A stretch of DNA of 31,878 bases, taken from contig CAZMVB010000043.1 of NCBI GenBank assembly GCA_964569795.1, positions 1-31,878 on the forward strand. Direction: 5' to 3'. This DNA is from JAHJDS01 sp964569795 (GTDB taxonomy: Bacteria; Desulfobacterota; Desulfarculia; Desulfarculales; JAHJDS01). Shown here one piece after another: positions 15,680-22,619 of this stretch. The position numbers and the translations under genes were made by a program. The notes beneath the pieces are model-generated. The model did not search any database. It had not been told where the DNA came from and was given only the letters and a program-made list of their open reading frames with translations. Position 1 is the stretch's first letter. The number at the start of each line of letters is the position of its first letter.

Positions 15680-16498
15680 TCAGGCCAGGCGGGCCCAGCT
15701 GCCCTCCTGGAAGGGATTGCGCTTCACGGCCAGGGCGAACAGGAACGGATAGTTGCGTTTCAGATAGACCATGTAGTCCAGCCATTGCCCCAGGAGCAGG
15801 TTGTAAACCCGGGCGATGTCCCCGGCCAGGTGGGTCAGGTCGTCCTTGGTCAACTGGTCCAGGGGGGCCCGCATGATCAGCTCTTCCCGCAGGTGAAAGA
15901 CGGCCATCAACAGATCGGTGAACCGGTCGTGCTCCAGCAGAATCGGGTTTTCCAGGAGCCGGAGCATCTGGGTCAGGTTGGTGTCCAGGAGCCGCTTCAG
16001 GCCCGGCAGATCGGCCCGGGTGATGTCCGGCCGATAGAGGTAGTCCTTCAATCTCTTGCGGGCCCGGTCGTAGTGCTCCTCGTCCGAGACGTCCCCGCCG
16101 CCCAGGGCCTGGCGGACCGCTTCCCGGTTCTGGTCCAGATCGGACAGGTCGGCCAGCAGGGCCGTGCCGATCTGGGAGAAGAACACGCCGATGACCATGT
16201 TCATCTTTTCCAGGCGGATGAGCTTGTCCCGGCGTCTGAGCAGGGCCTCGGTGGCGTTGGCCACCACAGCGGTGAAGGTCCCCACCCCGCCCACGATCAG
16301 GATGATCACCAGGAGCCGGCCCCAGCCGGTCTGGGGGGTGATGTCGCCGTAGCCCACGGTGGTGATCGTCACCAGGGCGAAGTAGAGTGTCTCGCCCGGT
16401 CCCTTTTTCTCGACGATCATGAACCCGACCGCGGCCAGGATGGTCACGATGATCATCGCCGCCAGAAAGAGGCGCAGACTGCGGACCAGTTGATTCAC
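15680..16498 (-). CDS. Two-TM potassium channel with an unrecognised C-terminal domain
   Basis: 272 aa. The selectivity filter is perfect (TVGYGD, residues 47-52) between two transmembrane helices (about 8-29 and 59-82). The rest (about 85-272) is helical, charged and cytoplasmic and lacks the GxGxxG Rossmann pattern of RCK/TrkA-N domains, so gating is probably not by a standard RCK ring. It ends in NPFQEGSWARLA. The start is taken as the GTG at 16498 with GGGGAG eight bases upstream. A longer TTG-initiated frame from 16555 would begin inside the -35 box. Whether the C-terminal domain senses a ligand or only drives assembly is unknown. Confidence 0.88.
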   Translation of the reverse strand: MNQLVRSLRLFLAAMIIVTILAAVGFMIVEKKGPGETLYFALVTITTVGYGDITPQTGWGRLLVIILIVGGVGTFTAVVANATEALLRRRDKLIRLEKMNMVIGVFFSQIGTALLADLSDLDQNREAVRQALGGGDVSDEEHYDRARKRLKDYLYRPDITRADLPGLKRLLDTNLTQMLRLLENPILLEHDRFTDLLMAVFHLREELIMRAPLDQLTKDDLTHLAGDIARVYNLLLGQWLDYMVYLKRNYPFLFALAVKRNPFQEGSWARLA

Positions 16499-16527
16499 GC
16501 CGATCGCTCCCCGGGGTGTTTCTGTCA

Positions 16528-16555
16528 AGTATAGAGGGGGCGGAGGATATTTCAA
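16528..16555 (-). promoter_or_regulatory. Promoter for the potassium channel gene
   Basis: On the minus strand: TTGAAA (16555-16550), a 16-bp spacer and TATACT (16533-16528), each 5 of 6. It fixes the GTG at 16498 as the better start and shows the channel is transcribed separately from etfBA. Confidence 0.55.
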
Positions 16556-16588
16556 GGCGCGCTGGAAATCCTCGGACGGCCGTGAGTC

Positions 16589-17581
16589 TCAGGGACTCTC
16601 ACCGGCCCGGTGGATTTCGATGACCTCGATCAGGTCCGGGATGAACCGGGTCAGGTCCTCGACCACGCAGACGTCGGCCAGATTGAAGATGGCCGCGTTG
16701 GGGTCCAGGGACACGGCGACGATGAATCCGGCGCCCTGCATGCCCATGGTGTGCTGCCGGGCCCCGGAGATGCCGCAGGCCAAATAGAGCCGGGGGGTGA
16801 CCGTGGCCCCGGTCTGGCCCACCTGGCGGCGATACTCGAGCCAGCCGGCGTCGATGACCGGGCGCGATCCGGCCACGGCCGACCGGGGAAACAGGGCGGC
16901 CAGGCGCTCGATCAGGGCCAGGTTTCTTTCGTCACCGATGCCCCGCCCGGCGGCGACGATGACGTCGGCCTGGGTCAGATCAAAGTCTCCGCCGCCCACG
17001 TCCCGGATCCCCAGATCGCGCGTCCGCGCAGGCGGCGGCGATTCGTCGCGGATCATTACCCGGCCCTCGGCCCCCCGGGAATCCTCCGCGGCGGGCGGCC
17101 CGATGACCCCGGGCATGAGGGTGATGACCGTTGTCTCGGTGAGGGGCCTGATCCGGGCCTCGAGCTTGCCGTGCCAGGCCGGGCGGATGAGGACCGGGAC
17201 GCCCTCCTCGATCTCGACGCCCTCGACCCCGGTGACGCAGGCCGCCCCGAGACTGACCGCCAGGGCCGGGGCCAGGTCCAGGCCGGTCGAGGTCTGACCC
17301 AGGCAGACGAGGGCCGGTTTGGCCTCGGGCAATATCTTACGCAGCAGCCCCAGCCAGGCCTCGCCCAGGTAGCGCTCCGGCCCGCCCGCGGCCCAGACGT
17401 CGATTCCGGTTTCGGCCGCCAGGCGCTTGGCGGCCGAGACGGCGTCACGGCCGACGGTCACGGCCAGGGGCCTCAGGCCCAAATCGCCTTGCAGCCGGCC
17501 GGCCAGGGCGATCATCTCCAGATCCAGCGGCGAGGGGGCCCCGGCCGGGCATTCGGCGATGATGACGGTCGTGCTGGCCAT
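16589..17581 (-). CDS. etfA: Electron transfer flavoprotein alpha subunit
   Basis: 330 aa. The N-terminal domain is Rossmann-like. The C-terminal FAD-binding domain (about residues 205-320) has the family hallmarks SRPVIDAGW, QVGQTGATVTP and LACGISGARQHTMGM, and ends with the usual FNLADVCVVEDL. EtfAB accepts electrons from acyl-CoA dehydrogenases and passes them to the quinone pool through ETF:quinone oxidoreductase. It lies five bases after etfB and is probably translationally coupled, since no clear ribosome site is seen. The divergent acyl-CoA dehydrogenase operon makes that enzyme the likely partner. Bifurcating and non-bifurcating types cannot be distinguished by eye. Confidence 0.94.
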   Translation of the reverse strand: MASTTVIIAECPAGAPSPLDLEMIALAGRLQGDLGLRPLAVTVGRDAVSAAKRLAAETGIDVWAAGGPERYLGEAWLGLLRKILPEAKPALVCLGQTSTGLDLAPALAVSLGAACVTGVEGVEIEEGVPVLIRPAWHGKLEARIRPLTETTVITLMPGVIGPPAAEDSRGAEGRVMIRDESPPPARTRDLGIRDVGGGDFDLTQADVIVAAGRGIGDERNLALIERLAALFPRSAVAGSRPVIDAGWLEYRRQVGQTGATVTPRLYLACGISGARQHTMGMQGAGFIVAVSLDPNAAIFNLADVCVVEDLTRFIPDLIEVIEIHRAGESP

Positions 17582-17586
17582 GTCGT

Positions 17587-18375
17587 TTAGAGAAAACCCT
17601 TGTCCGCCAGGATTTTCTGTAATCGTTGGGCCTTGACTCGAGTATCACCCTCTAAGACCAGGCCGGCCCGCTTCCGGACGGGCGGGCTCAGGCTCAGGGT
17701 CTCGGTCGGCTCGGTCTGGTCGGTGAGGGTTTCGAGCGGGATGGTCTCCGGCGGCGTCTGCTTGGCCCGCAGGACGTTGGACAGCGAGGGATAGCGGGGC
17801 TTGTTGATCCCGCTCTGGACGGTGATCAGCGCCGGCAGGTCCAGGGCCAGCCGGTGCCGCCGGCCGCCCTCGATCTCCCGCTCGACGGTTAGCTCCCGGC
17901 CGTCCGGGGCCAGGTCCAGGGCCATGACCAGGGTCGCCCAGGGCCGGTCCAGAAGCGCGGCCAGGGCCGGGCCGACCCGGCCGTTCATCTGATCCTCGCT
18001 CATGGCCCCGGTGACGATCAGGTCGTAGTCCCGGGTCTGGGCCAGGCCGGCCAGGGCCGCCGCCGTGACCAGGGGCCCGGGGTCGCCTTGGGTCAGGACG
18101 TGGATTCCCCGGTCCGCGCCCATGCCCACGGCCCGCTCCAGGACCTTGGCCGCCCGGTCCGGGCCGACGGTGGCCGCGTCAATCTCCACCCCGGGGCGTG
18201 ACTCCTTGATCCGGACGGCCGCCTCCACGGCGAACTCGTCGAACCGGTTCAGCCAGTAAGTGGCCGGCCCGTCGGGCCCGGCCGCCCGGCCCGAGGCGTC
18301 CACCCGGAGCCGGGTCTCCGGCTCGAGGACCTGCTTGATCGCCACCAGCAGGCGGATGTTGTCCCGTCCTGTCAC
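17587..18375 (-). CDS. etfB: Electron transfer flavoprotein beta subunit
   Basis: 262 aa with a GTG start at 18375. It begins with RLLVAIKQVLEPE, typical of EtfB, followed by NRFDEFAVEAAVRIKE and the nucleotide-binding stretch YDLIVTGAMSEDQMNGRVGP. The docking segment LITVQSGINKPRYPSLSNVLRAK comes next, and the C-terminal arm embraces EtfA. The Asp-Gly-Asp-Thr-Gln pattern common in housekeeping EtfB is replaced here by EDQMNGRVG, so the AMP/FAD site is somewhat divergent. It is first in a two-gene etfB-etfA operon. A candidate promoter on the minus strand lies about 10-45 bp upstream, close to the palindrome shared with the divergent operon. Confidence 0.94.
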   Translation of the reverse strand: MTGRDNIRLLVAIKQVLEPETRLRVDASGRAAGPDGPATYWLNRFDEFAVEAAVRIKESRPGVEIDAATVGPDRAAKVLERAVGMGADRGIHVLTQGDPGPLVTAAALAGLAQTRDYDLIVTGAMSEDQMNGRVGPALAALLDRPWATLVMALDLAPDGRELTVEREIEGGRRHRLALDLPALITVQSGINKPRYPSLSNVLRAKQTPPETIPLETLTDQTEPTETLSLSPPVRKRAGLVLEGDTRVKAQRLQKILADKGFL

Positions 18376-18412
18376 GTCGTCAGTCTATGTCGGGAACCGG
18401 ACCCGGGCAATG

Positions 18413-18446
18413 AAAAAACGAACGAACGCTCGTTTTTTTATTGACG
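18413..18446. promoter_or_regulatory. Palindromic TetR-type operator between etfBA and the acyl-CoA operon
   Basis: The 14-mer AACGAACGCTCGTT at 18421-18434 is palindromic at 12 of 14 positions, with arms AACGA and TCGTT. It sits within a longer A6-CGA ... TCG-T7 symmetry (18413-18439). TTGACG at 18441-18446 is a candidate plus-strand -35. On the minus strand TTGCCC and TAGACT with a 17-bp spacer could serve etfB. The spacing fits a repressor controlling both directions; the TetR encoded at 21915 is the obvious candidate. The A/T-flanked stem could alternatively act as a terminator, but no gene ends here. Confidence 0.55.
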
Positions 18447-18498
18447 CCGCCCCCCGCCCCTGAGAGAGTAGTCCCGGAACCTCGAGGGGAGACGATTC

Positions 18499-19188
18499 AT
18501 GGCCGAACCACAGTACCCGACCGCGGAAGGAATCTGGTCCAAGGGAAAGCGCTCCGAGGAAAAATACCAGGGCGTTCAGTTGGGCCTGCCCTGGCCCGAG
18601 GCGGTCGAAAATTTCCGGAAGGCCAGCCAGAGCCGCGACGATTTCGATCCGGCGGTCCTGTTCGTCTGGGGGACGATGCAGGCCAAGGCCGTCCTCAACC
18701 TCCTTCAGGCCGCGGAAGAAAATTTCGGGGCGGCCGGCCAGGAGATGGCCCGGAAGGCGATCCAGCGGGCCGGCTACGAGGCGGCCGTCGGCCTCTGGGA
18801 GAACTCGACCTTTCCCGAGGACCTCACGGAAATCGAACTGGTCTCGTTCGTGGTCACCGGGATCAACACCGTGCTCTATGCCTCGCTGGAGCGGCCGTGG
18901 ATCACCGACGACCAGCGGTGCGAGTTCGACATCCTGTGGTGCCCCCATCAGGACATTTACAGCGCCTTTGACTGCCGGGTCCAGCGCTACTTTGTCGAGG
19001 GCATGATCCAGGCCATGGCCGACAAGGGCCTCAAGAATGTCACCCCCCTGGTGGACAAGGTCATGCCCCACGGCGAACCCCACTGCCACTTCTCCGTGGA
19101 CAAGCACGCGGAAGGCGAGCCCAACCCGTGGCACCTCTACTCGAACGACCTGGCCCGGCGGGCCCTGGACAGACTAAAGGACGGATGA
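18499..19188 (+). CDS. Hypothetical protein, possibly related to L-2-amino-thiazoline-4-carboxylic acid hydrolases
   Basis: 229 aa. The ATG has AGGGGAG seven bases upstream. The protein is soluble with no signal peptide. The second half carries Cys/His-rich motifs (RCEFDILWCPHQDIYSAFDC, then GEPHCHFSVDKHAEGE). The layout of a CP motif, a second Cys and a C-terminal G-x-x-x-CHF segment resembles the family of L-2-amino-thiazoline-4-carboxylic acid hydrolases, whose members in anaerobes are mostly uncharacterised. The match is by eye and weak. It is the first gene of the operon behind the palindrome and probably belongs to the acyl-CoA pathway, perhaps acting on a CoA-linked or thiol compound. 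Confidence 0.6.
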   Translation: MAEPQYPTAEGIWSKGKRSEEKYQGVQLGLPWPEAVENFRKASQSRDDFDPAVLFVWGTMQAKAVLNLLQAAEENFGAAGQEMARKAIQRAGYEAAVGLWENSTFPEDLTEIELVSFVVTGINTVLYASLERPWITDDQRCEFDILWCPHQDIYSAFDCRVQRYFVEGMIQAMADKGLKNVTPLVDKVMPHGEPHCHFSVDKHAEGEPNPWHLYSNDLARRALDRLKDG

Positions 19189-19207
19189 ACCGGACGGCCC
19201 GCCCCTG

Positions 19208-19900
19208 ATGAGCACCATCTATTTCATCCGCCACGGCCAGGCCAGTTTCGGCCAAGGCGACTATGACCGGCTGTCCGAAACCGGCCTCAGACAGGCCGAG
19301 CTGCTGGGGGATTACCTGAAACGTCTGGGGACGGTCTTTGACGCCGTCTGGTCGGGCACCCTGAACCGGCAGCGGGACACGGCCCGGGTGGTCCTGGACC
19401 GGCTGGGGATCGCCGGGGAGCCGCGGATCGAGGCCGACCTCAACGAGCACGACACCCGGGCCATCATCACCGGCCAGTGGCGCCACCTGACCGAACGCGA
19501 GCCCGGCCTGATCGAGGACTATCAGCGGATGTTCAGCGACGAGGGGGCCTTCAAGCGGGTTTACCGGCGGACCATGCTCCGCTGGATGGCCGGCCGGTTC
19601 TCGGACCCCGAGGCCGAGTCATACGCCCGGTTTCTGGACCGGGTCGAGGGGATCACCCGGCGGCTCATGGCCTCGGACGAGGAAAACGTCCTGGTCTTCA
19701 CCTCGGGCGGGCCGATCTCGACGGTCATGCGTCTCGCCCTGGAACTGTCCGACGAGCAGGCCCTGGCCCTGACCTTGCGGCTGCGAAACGCCTCGGTGTC
19801 CACCTTTCAGGGCCGCCCGGAGAGCCTCCGCCTGGTGGTCTTCAATCAGGTGGCCCATTTGGAGGCCAGCGGCCTCCCCGGCCTGATAACCTATCGCTGA
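19208..19900 (+). CDS. Histidine phosphatase family protein (paralogue 1)
   Basis: 230 aa. It opens with YFIRHGQAS; H9 in the RHG motif is the phosphohistidine residue. SGTLNRQRDTA holds the second catalytic Arg, and ADLNEHD the acid. The second catalytic His, normally in a SHGG-like loop, is missing: the loop reads VFTSGGPISTVMR with S166 in its place. This variant loop is seen in a subset of the superfamily. It is closely related in sequence to the next gene (shared start and shared LITYR end), so the pair is a tandem duplication. Activity, substrate and link to the acyl-CoA genes are not known. Confidence 0.88.
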   Translation: MSTIYFIRHGQASFGQGDYDRLSETGLRQAELLGDYLKRLGTVFDAVWSGTLNRQRDTARVVLDRLGIAGEPRIEADLNEHDTRAIITGQWRHLTEREPGLIEDYQRMFSDEGAFKRVYRRTMLRWMAGRFSDPEAESYARFLDRVEGITRRLMASDEENVLVFTSGGPISTVMRLALELSDEQALALTLRLRNASVSTFQGRPESLRLVVFNQVAHLEASGLPGLITYR

Positions 19901-19988
19901 ACCACCGGCGGCCAGCCGAAACGGTGATGGGCCGTTAATAAATAAAGCCGGGGACCGGGACAATGACCGACCGGTCGAGCGAGCCGTC

Positions 19989-20690
19989 ATGAGCACCATC
20001 TACTTCATCCGTCACGGCCAGGCCAGCGCCACCGAGGACGACTACGATCGGTTGTCCGAGCTGGGCCGCCGCCAGTCCCGGCTGCTGGGCGAGTACCTCC
20101 AGGCCCGGGGACTCCGGGTTGACGCGGCCGTTTCCGGGACCCTGACCCGCCAGAAGGACACCGCCCGGGAGGCCCTGGCCGGTCTGACCGAGGCCCCGCC
20201 GTTCGGGGAACTGCGGATCGACCCGGGCCTTGACGAGAGCCTGACCATGAACTTCATCGACCGGCTGCTGCCCCGGTTGGTCCACCAGGACCCGGGGCTG
20301 GCCGATGATCTGCGAAATATCCGGACGGACATTCGGGCCTTCAAGCGGCTCTACCGGGCGGCCATGCTCGGCTGGATGGCCGGGGACCTGAGCGACCCGG
20401 ACATGGAGACCTACCCCGAATTCGTCGGCCGGGTCGAGGCCGCCATGCGCCGGCTGATGACCGCCCGGAACGAGACCGTTCTCGTCTTCACCTCGGGCGG
20501 ACCGATCTCGACGGTCATGCGCCTGGTCCTGGGTCTGGCCTTCGAGGTCGCCCTGAGCCTGAACTGGCGGATGCCCAACTGCTCGGTGAGCGTCTTTCGG
20601 GCCGGTCCGGAGCGGATCAATCTGCTGTCCTACAACTCGGTGGCCCACCTGGAGGTCGCCGGCGATCCGTCCCTGATCACCTATCGCTGA
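19989..20690 (+). CDS. Histidine phosphatase family protein (paralogue 2)
   Basis: 233 aa. It keeps YFIRHGQAS (H9), SGTLTRQKDTAREAL, DPGLDES and the same VFTSGGPISTVMR loop lacking the second His (S169). The body has diverged well away from paralogue 1, so the duplication is not recent and both copies have been maintained. An 88-bp spacer separates them. It is 28 bp upstream of the acyl-CoA dehydrogenase gene and probably part of the same transcript. Confidence 0.88.
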   Translation: MSTIYFIRHGQASATEDDYDRLSELGRRQSRLLGEYLQARGLRVDAAVSGTLTRQKDTAREALAGLTEAPPFGELRIDPGLDESLTMNFIDRLLPRLVHQDPGLADDLRNIRTDIRAFKRLYRAAMLGWMAGDLSDPDMETYPEFVGRVEAAMRRLMTARNETVLVFTSGGPISTVMRLVLGLAFEVALSLNWRMPNCSVSVFRAGPERINLLSYNSVAHLEVAGDPSLITYR

Positions 20691-20718
20691 CCACAAGTCC
20701 CTAGCGGGAGGAAAAACA

Positions 20719-21918
20719 ATGGACTTCACCGTATCGGACAAGATGCAGACCATCCTGGGGATGATGAAAGAGTTCGTGGAAAAAGAACTCATCCCCCTGG
20801 AGCCCGAGTTCCGGACCAAGTCGTTCGCCGAGGTGCTCCCGGCCATCGAGGAAAAACGGGCCATGGTCAAACAGATGGAACTCTGGGCCCCGCCCCATCC
20901 TCGAGAATTCGGCGGCATGGGCCTGGACCTGATGGAGTACGCCCTGGTGGCCGAGGCCCTGGGCGGCTGCCCCCTGGGCCTGTTCGTGTTCGGCTGCCAC
21001 GCCCCGGACGCGGGCAACATCGAGATCCTCTACGAGCACGGCACGCCCGAGCAGAAGGAGAAGTTCCTGAAGCCCCTGGTGGCCGGGGAGATCCGGAGCT
21101 GCTTTTCCATGACCGAGGTGGACCTGCCGGGCAGCAACCCGGTGCTCCTGGACACGACCGCGGTCAAGGACGGCGACGACTACGTGATCAACGGGCACAA
21201 GTGGTTCTCGTCGAGCGCCGACGGGGCCGCCTTCGCCATCGTCATGGCCGTGACCAATCCTGAACAGGAAAGGTACCTCCGGGCGAGCATGATCATCGTC
21301 CCGACCGACGCCCCCGGGTTCAACCTGGTGCGCAACATCCCGGTCATGGGTCATTCCGGGGACGGCTGGCCCAGCCACGGCGAGATCCTGTACCAGTCCT
21401 GCCGGGTCCCCCAGAAGAACCTCCTGGGCCCCGAGGGGATGGGGTTCGTCATCGCCCAGCAGCGCCTGGGCCCGGGACGGATCCACCACTGCATGCGCTG
21501 GATCGGCATCTGCAACCGGGCCCTGGACCTGATGTGCCAGCGGGCCCTCACGCGGCCGATCACCGAGGACGGCAAGAAGCTGGCCGACACCCAGATCATC
21601 CGGACCTGGATCGCCGAGAGCGCCGCCGAGATCCAGGCCGCCCGGCTGATGGTCCTGCACGCCGCCTGGAAGATGCACACCCTGGGCCAGAAGGAGGCCC
21701 GGGAGGAGATCTCGCTGATCAAGTTCTACGTGGCCGGGGTGATGCAGAAGGTCATCGACCGGGCGATCCAGGTCCACGGCGGCTTGGGCATGACCGACGA
21801 TACGCCCCTGTCCTTCTTCTACCGCTTCGAGCGGGCGGCCCGGATCTACGACGGGGTGGACGAGGTCCACAAGATCAGCGTCGCCCGGCGCATCCTGCGC
21901 GAGAAGGCCGGACGATGA
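20719..21918 (+). CDS. Acyl-CoA dehydrogenase, ACAD10/ACAD11-like
   Basis: 399 aa with GGGAGG before the ATG. The full acyl-CoA dehydrogenase fold is present: an N-terminal helical domain, a middle beta domain (FSMTEVDLPGSNP, YVINGHKWFSSSADGAAF, which contact flavin and substrate), and a C-terminal helical domain with IQVHGGLGMTDDTPLSFFYR. The catalytic base position reads IYDGVDEVHK, with Asp (D378) where most members have Glu. DG-x-DEVH is the pattern of the ACAD10/ACAD11 and LvaC group. That group acts on 4-phosphoacyl-CoA, eliminating phosphate after alpha-beta dehydrogenation chemistry. A kinase gene of the matching type follows two genes on. EtfAB, encoded divergently, would be the electron acceptor if net oxidation occurs. 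Confidence 0.93.
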   Translation: MDFTVSDKMQTILGMMKEFVEKELIPLEPEFRTKSFAEVLPAIEEKRAMVKQMELWAPPHPREFGGMGLDLMEYALVAEALGGCPLGLFVFGCHAPDAGNIEILYEHGTPEQKEKFLKPLVAGEIRSCFSMTEVDLPGSNPVLLDTTAVKDGDDYVINGHKWFSSSADGAAFAIVMAVTNPEQERYLRASMIIVPTDAPGFNLVRNIPVMGHSGDGWPSHGEILYQSCRVPQKNLLGPEGMGFVIAQQRLGPGRIHHCMRWIGICNRALDLMCQRALTRPITEDGKKLADTQIIRTWIAESAAEIQAARLMVLHAAWKMHTLGQKEAREEISLIKFYVAGVMQKVIDRAIQVHGGLGMTDDTPLSFFYRFERAARIYDGVDEVHKISVARRILREKAGR

Positions 21919-22619
21919 CCCGGGTCCAGGTCAACCACCTGATCGAAGACCACCGGTCAGGGGTCTGGCGCGACCTGGCCGTCCGGCATCAGCCGGCGGT
22001 CAGGATCAAGCGGACCCGGACCCTCTTGAAGAATCTGCCCCGCATCTTCGAGGCCGCCCTGGAGATCAGCAACCGCAAGGGCTTCTCCGCCATGAGCATG
22101 CGCGATCTCAGCGCCGGGACCGGTCTCAGCCTGGGGGCGCTCTACGCCTACTTCACCAGCAAGGACGAGCTGCTCCACCTGATCCAGGAGACGGGCCGGG
22201 CCATCACCCGCCGGGTCCTGACCGCGGCCCTGCAGGGTTTGACCGACCCCCGCGAAAGACTGCGGACCGCCATTCGGACCCATCTGCTGTTGAGCGAGGC
22301 GATGCGCCCCTGGTTCTATTTCTCGTACATGGAGGCCAAGCACCTCGGCCCCGAGGAAAAGAACCGGGCCGTGGCCGCGGAAATGTACACCGAGAAGGTC
22401 TTCGCCGACATCATCGCCCAGGGACGACGGGCCGGGGTGTTTCATGTTTCGGACGGACGGCTGACCGCCTCGATGATCAAGGCCCTGCTCCAGGACTGGT
22501 ACGTCAAACGGACAAAACACGCCCGGCGGAGAATTTCGGTTGACCGCTACGCCGGGGTGGTGATCGAATTGGTCGAGGCGTACCTGATGACACCCCGGCA
22601 GGCGGAGGCAAGAGGATGA
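21915..22619 (+). CDS. TetR/AcrR-family regulator of the acyl-CoA operon
   Basis: 234 aa. Its ATG overlaps the dehydrogenase stop by 4 bp and its stop overlaps the kinase start by 4 bp, so it is embedded in the operon. A 35-residue N-terminal arm precedes the HTH domain (LPRIFEAALEISNRKGFSAM, then LSAGTGLSLGALYAYFTSKDE, about residues 40-90). The C-terminal domain is helical and probably binds an acyl-CoA, as for many regulators of fatty-acid operons (inference). Its most likely target is the palindrome at 18421-18434 between etfB and the first operon gene. Confidence 0.92.
   Translation: MTRVQVNHLIEDHRSGVWRDLAVRHQPAVRIKRTRTLLKNLPRIFEAALEISNRKGFSAMSMRDLSAGTGLSLGALYAYFTSKDELLHLIQETGRAITRRVLTAALQGLTDPRERLRTAIRTHLLLSEAMRPWFYFSYMEAKHLGPEEKNRAVAAEMYTEKVFADIIAQGRRAGVFHVSDGRLTASMIKALLQDWYVKRTKHARRRISVDRYAGVVIELVEAYLMTPRQAEARG

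Noticed and set aside
16499..16555. TTG-initiated extension of the potassium channel protein
   Set aside because: The TTG lies in the -35 box TTGAAA and the added residues (KYPPPPLYL) look non-coding; the GTG at 16498 has a ribosome site.
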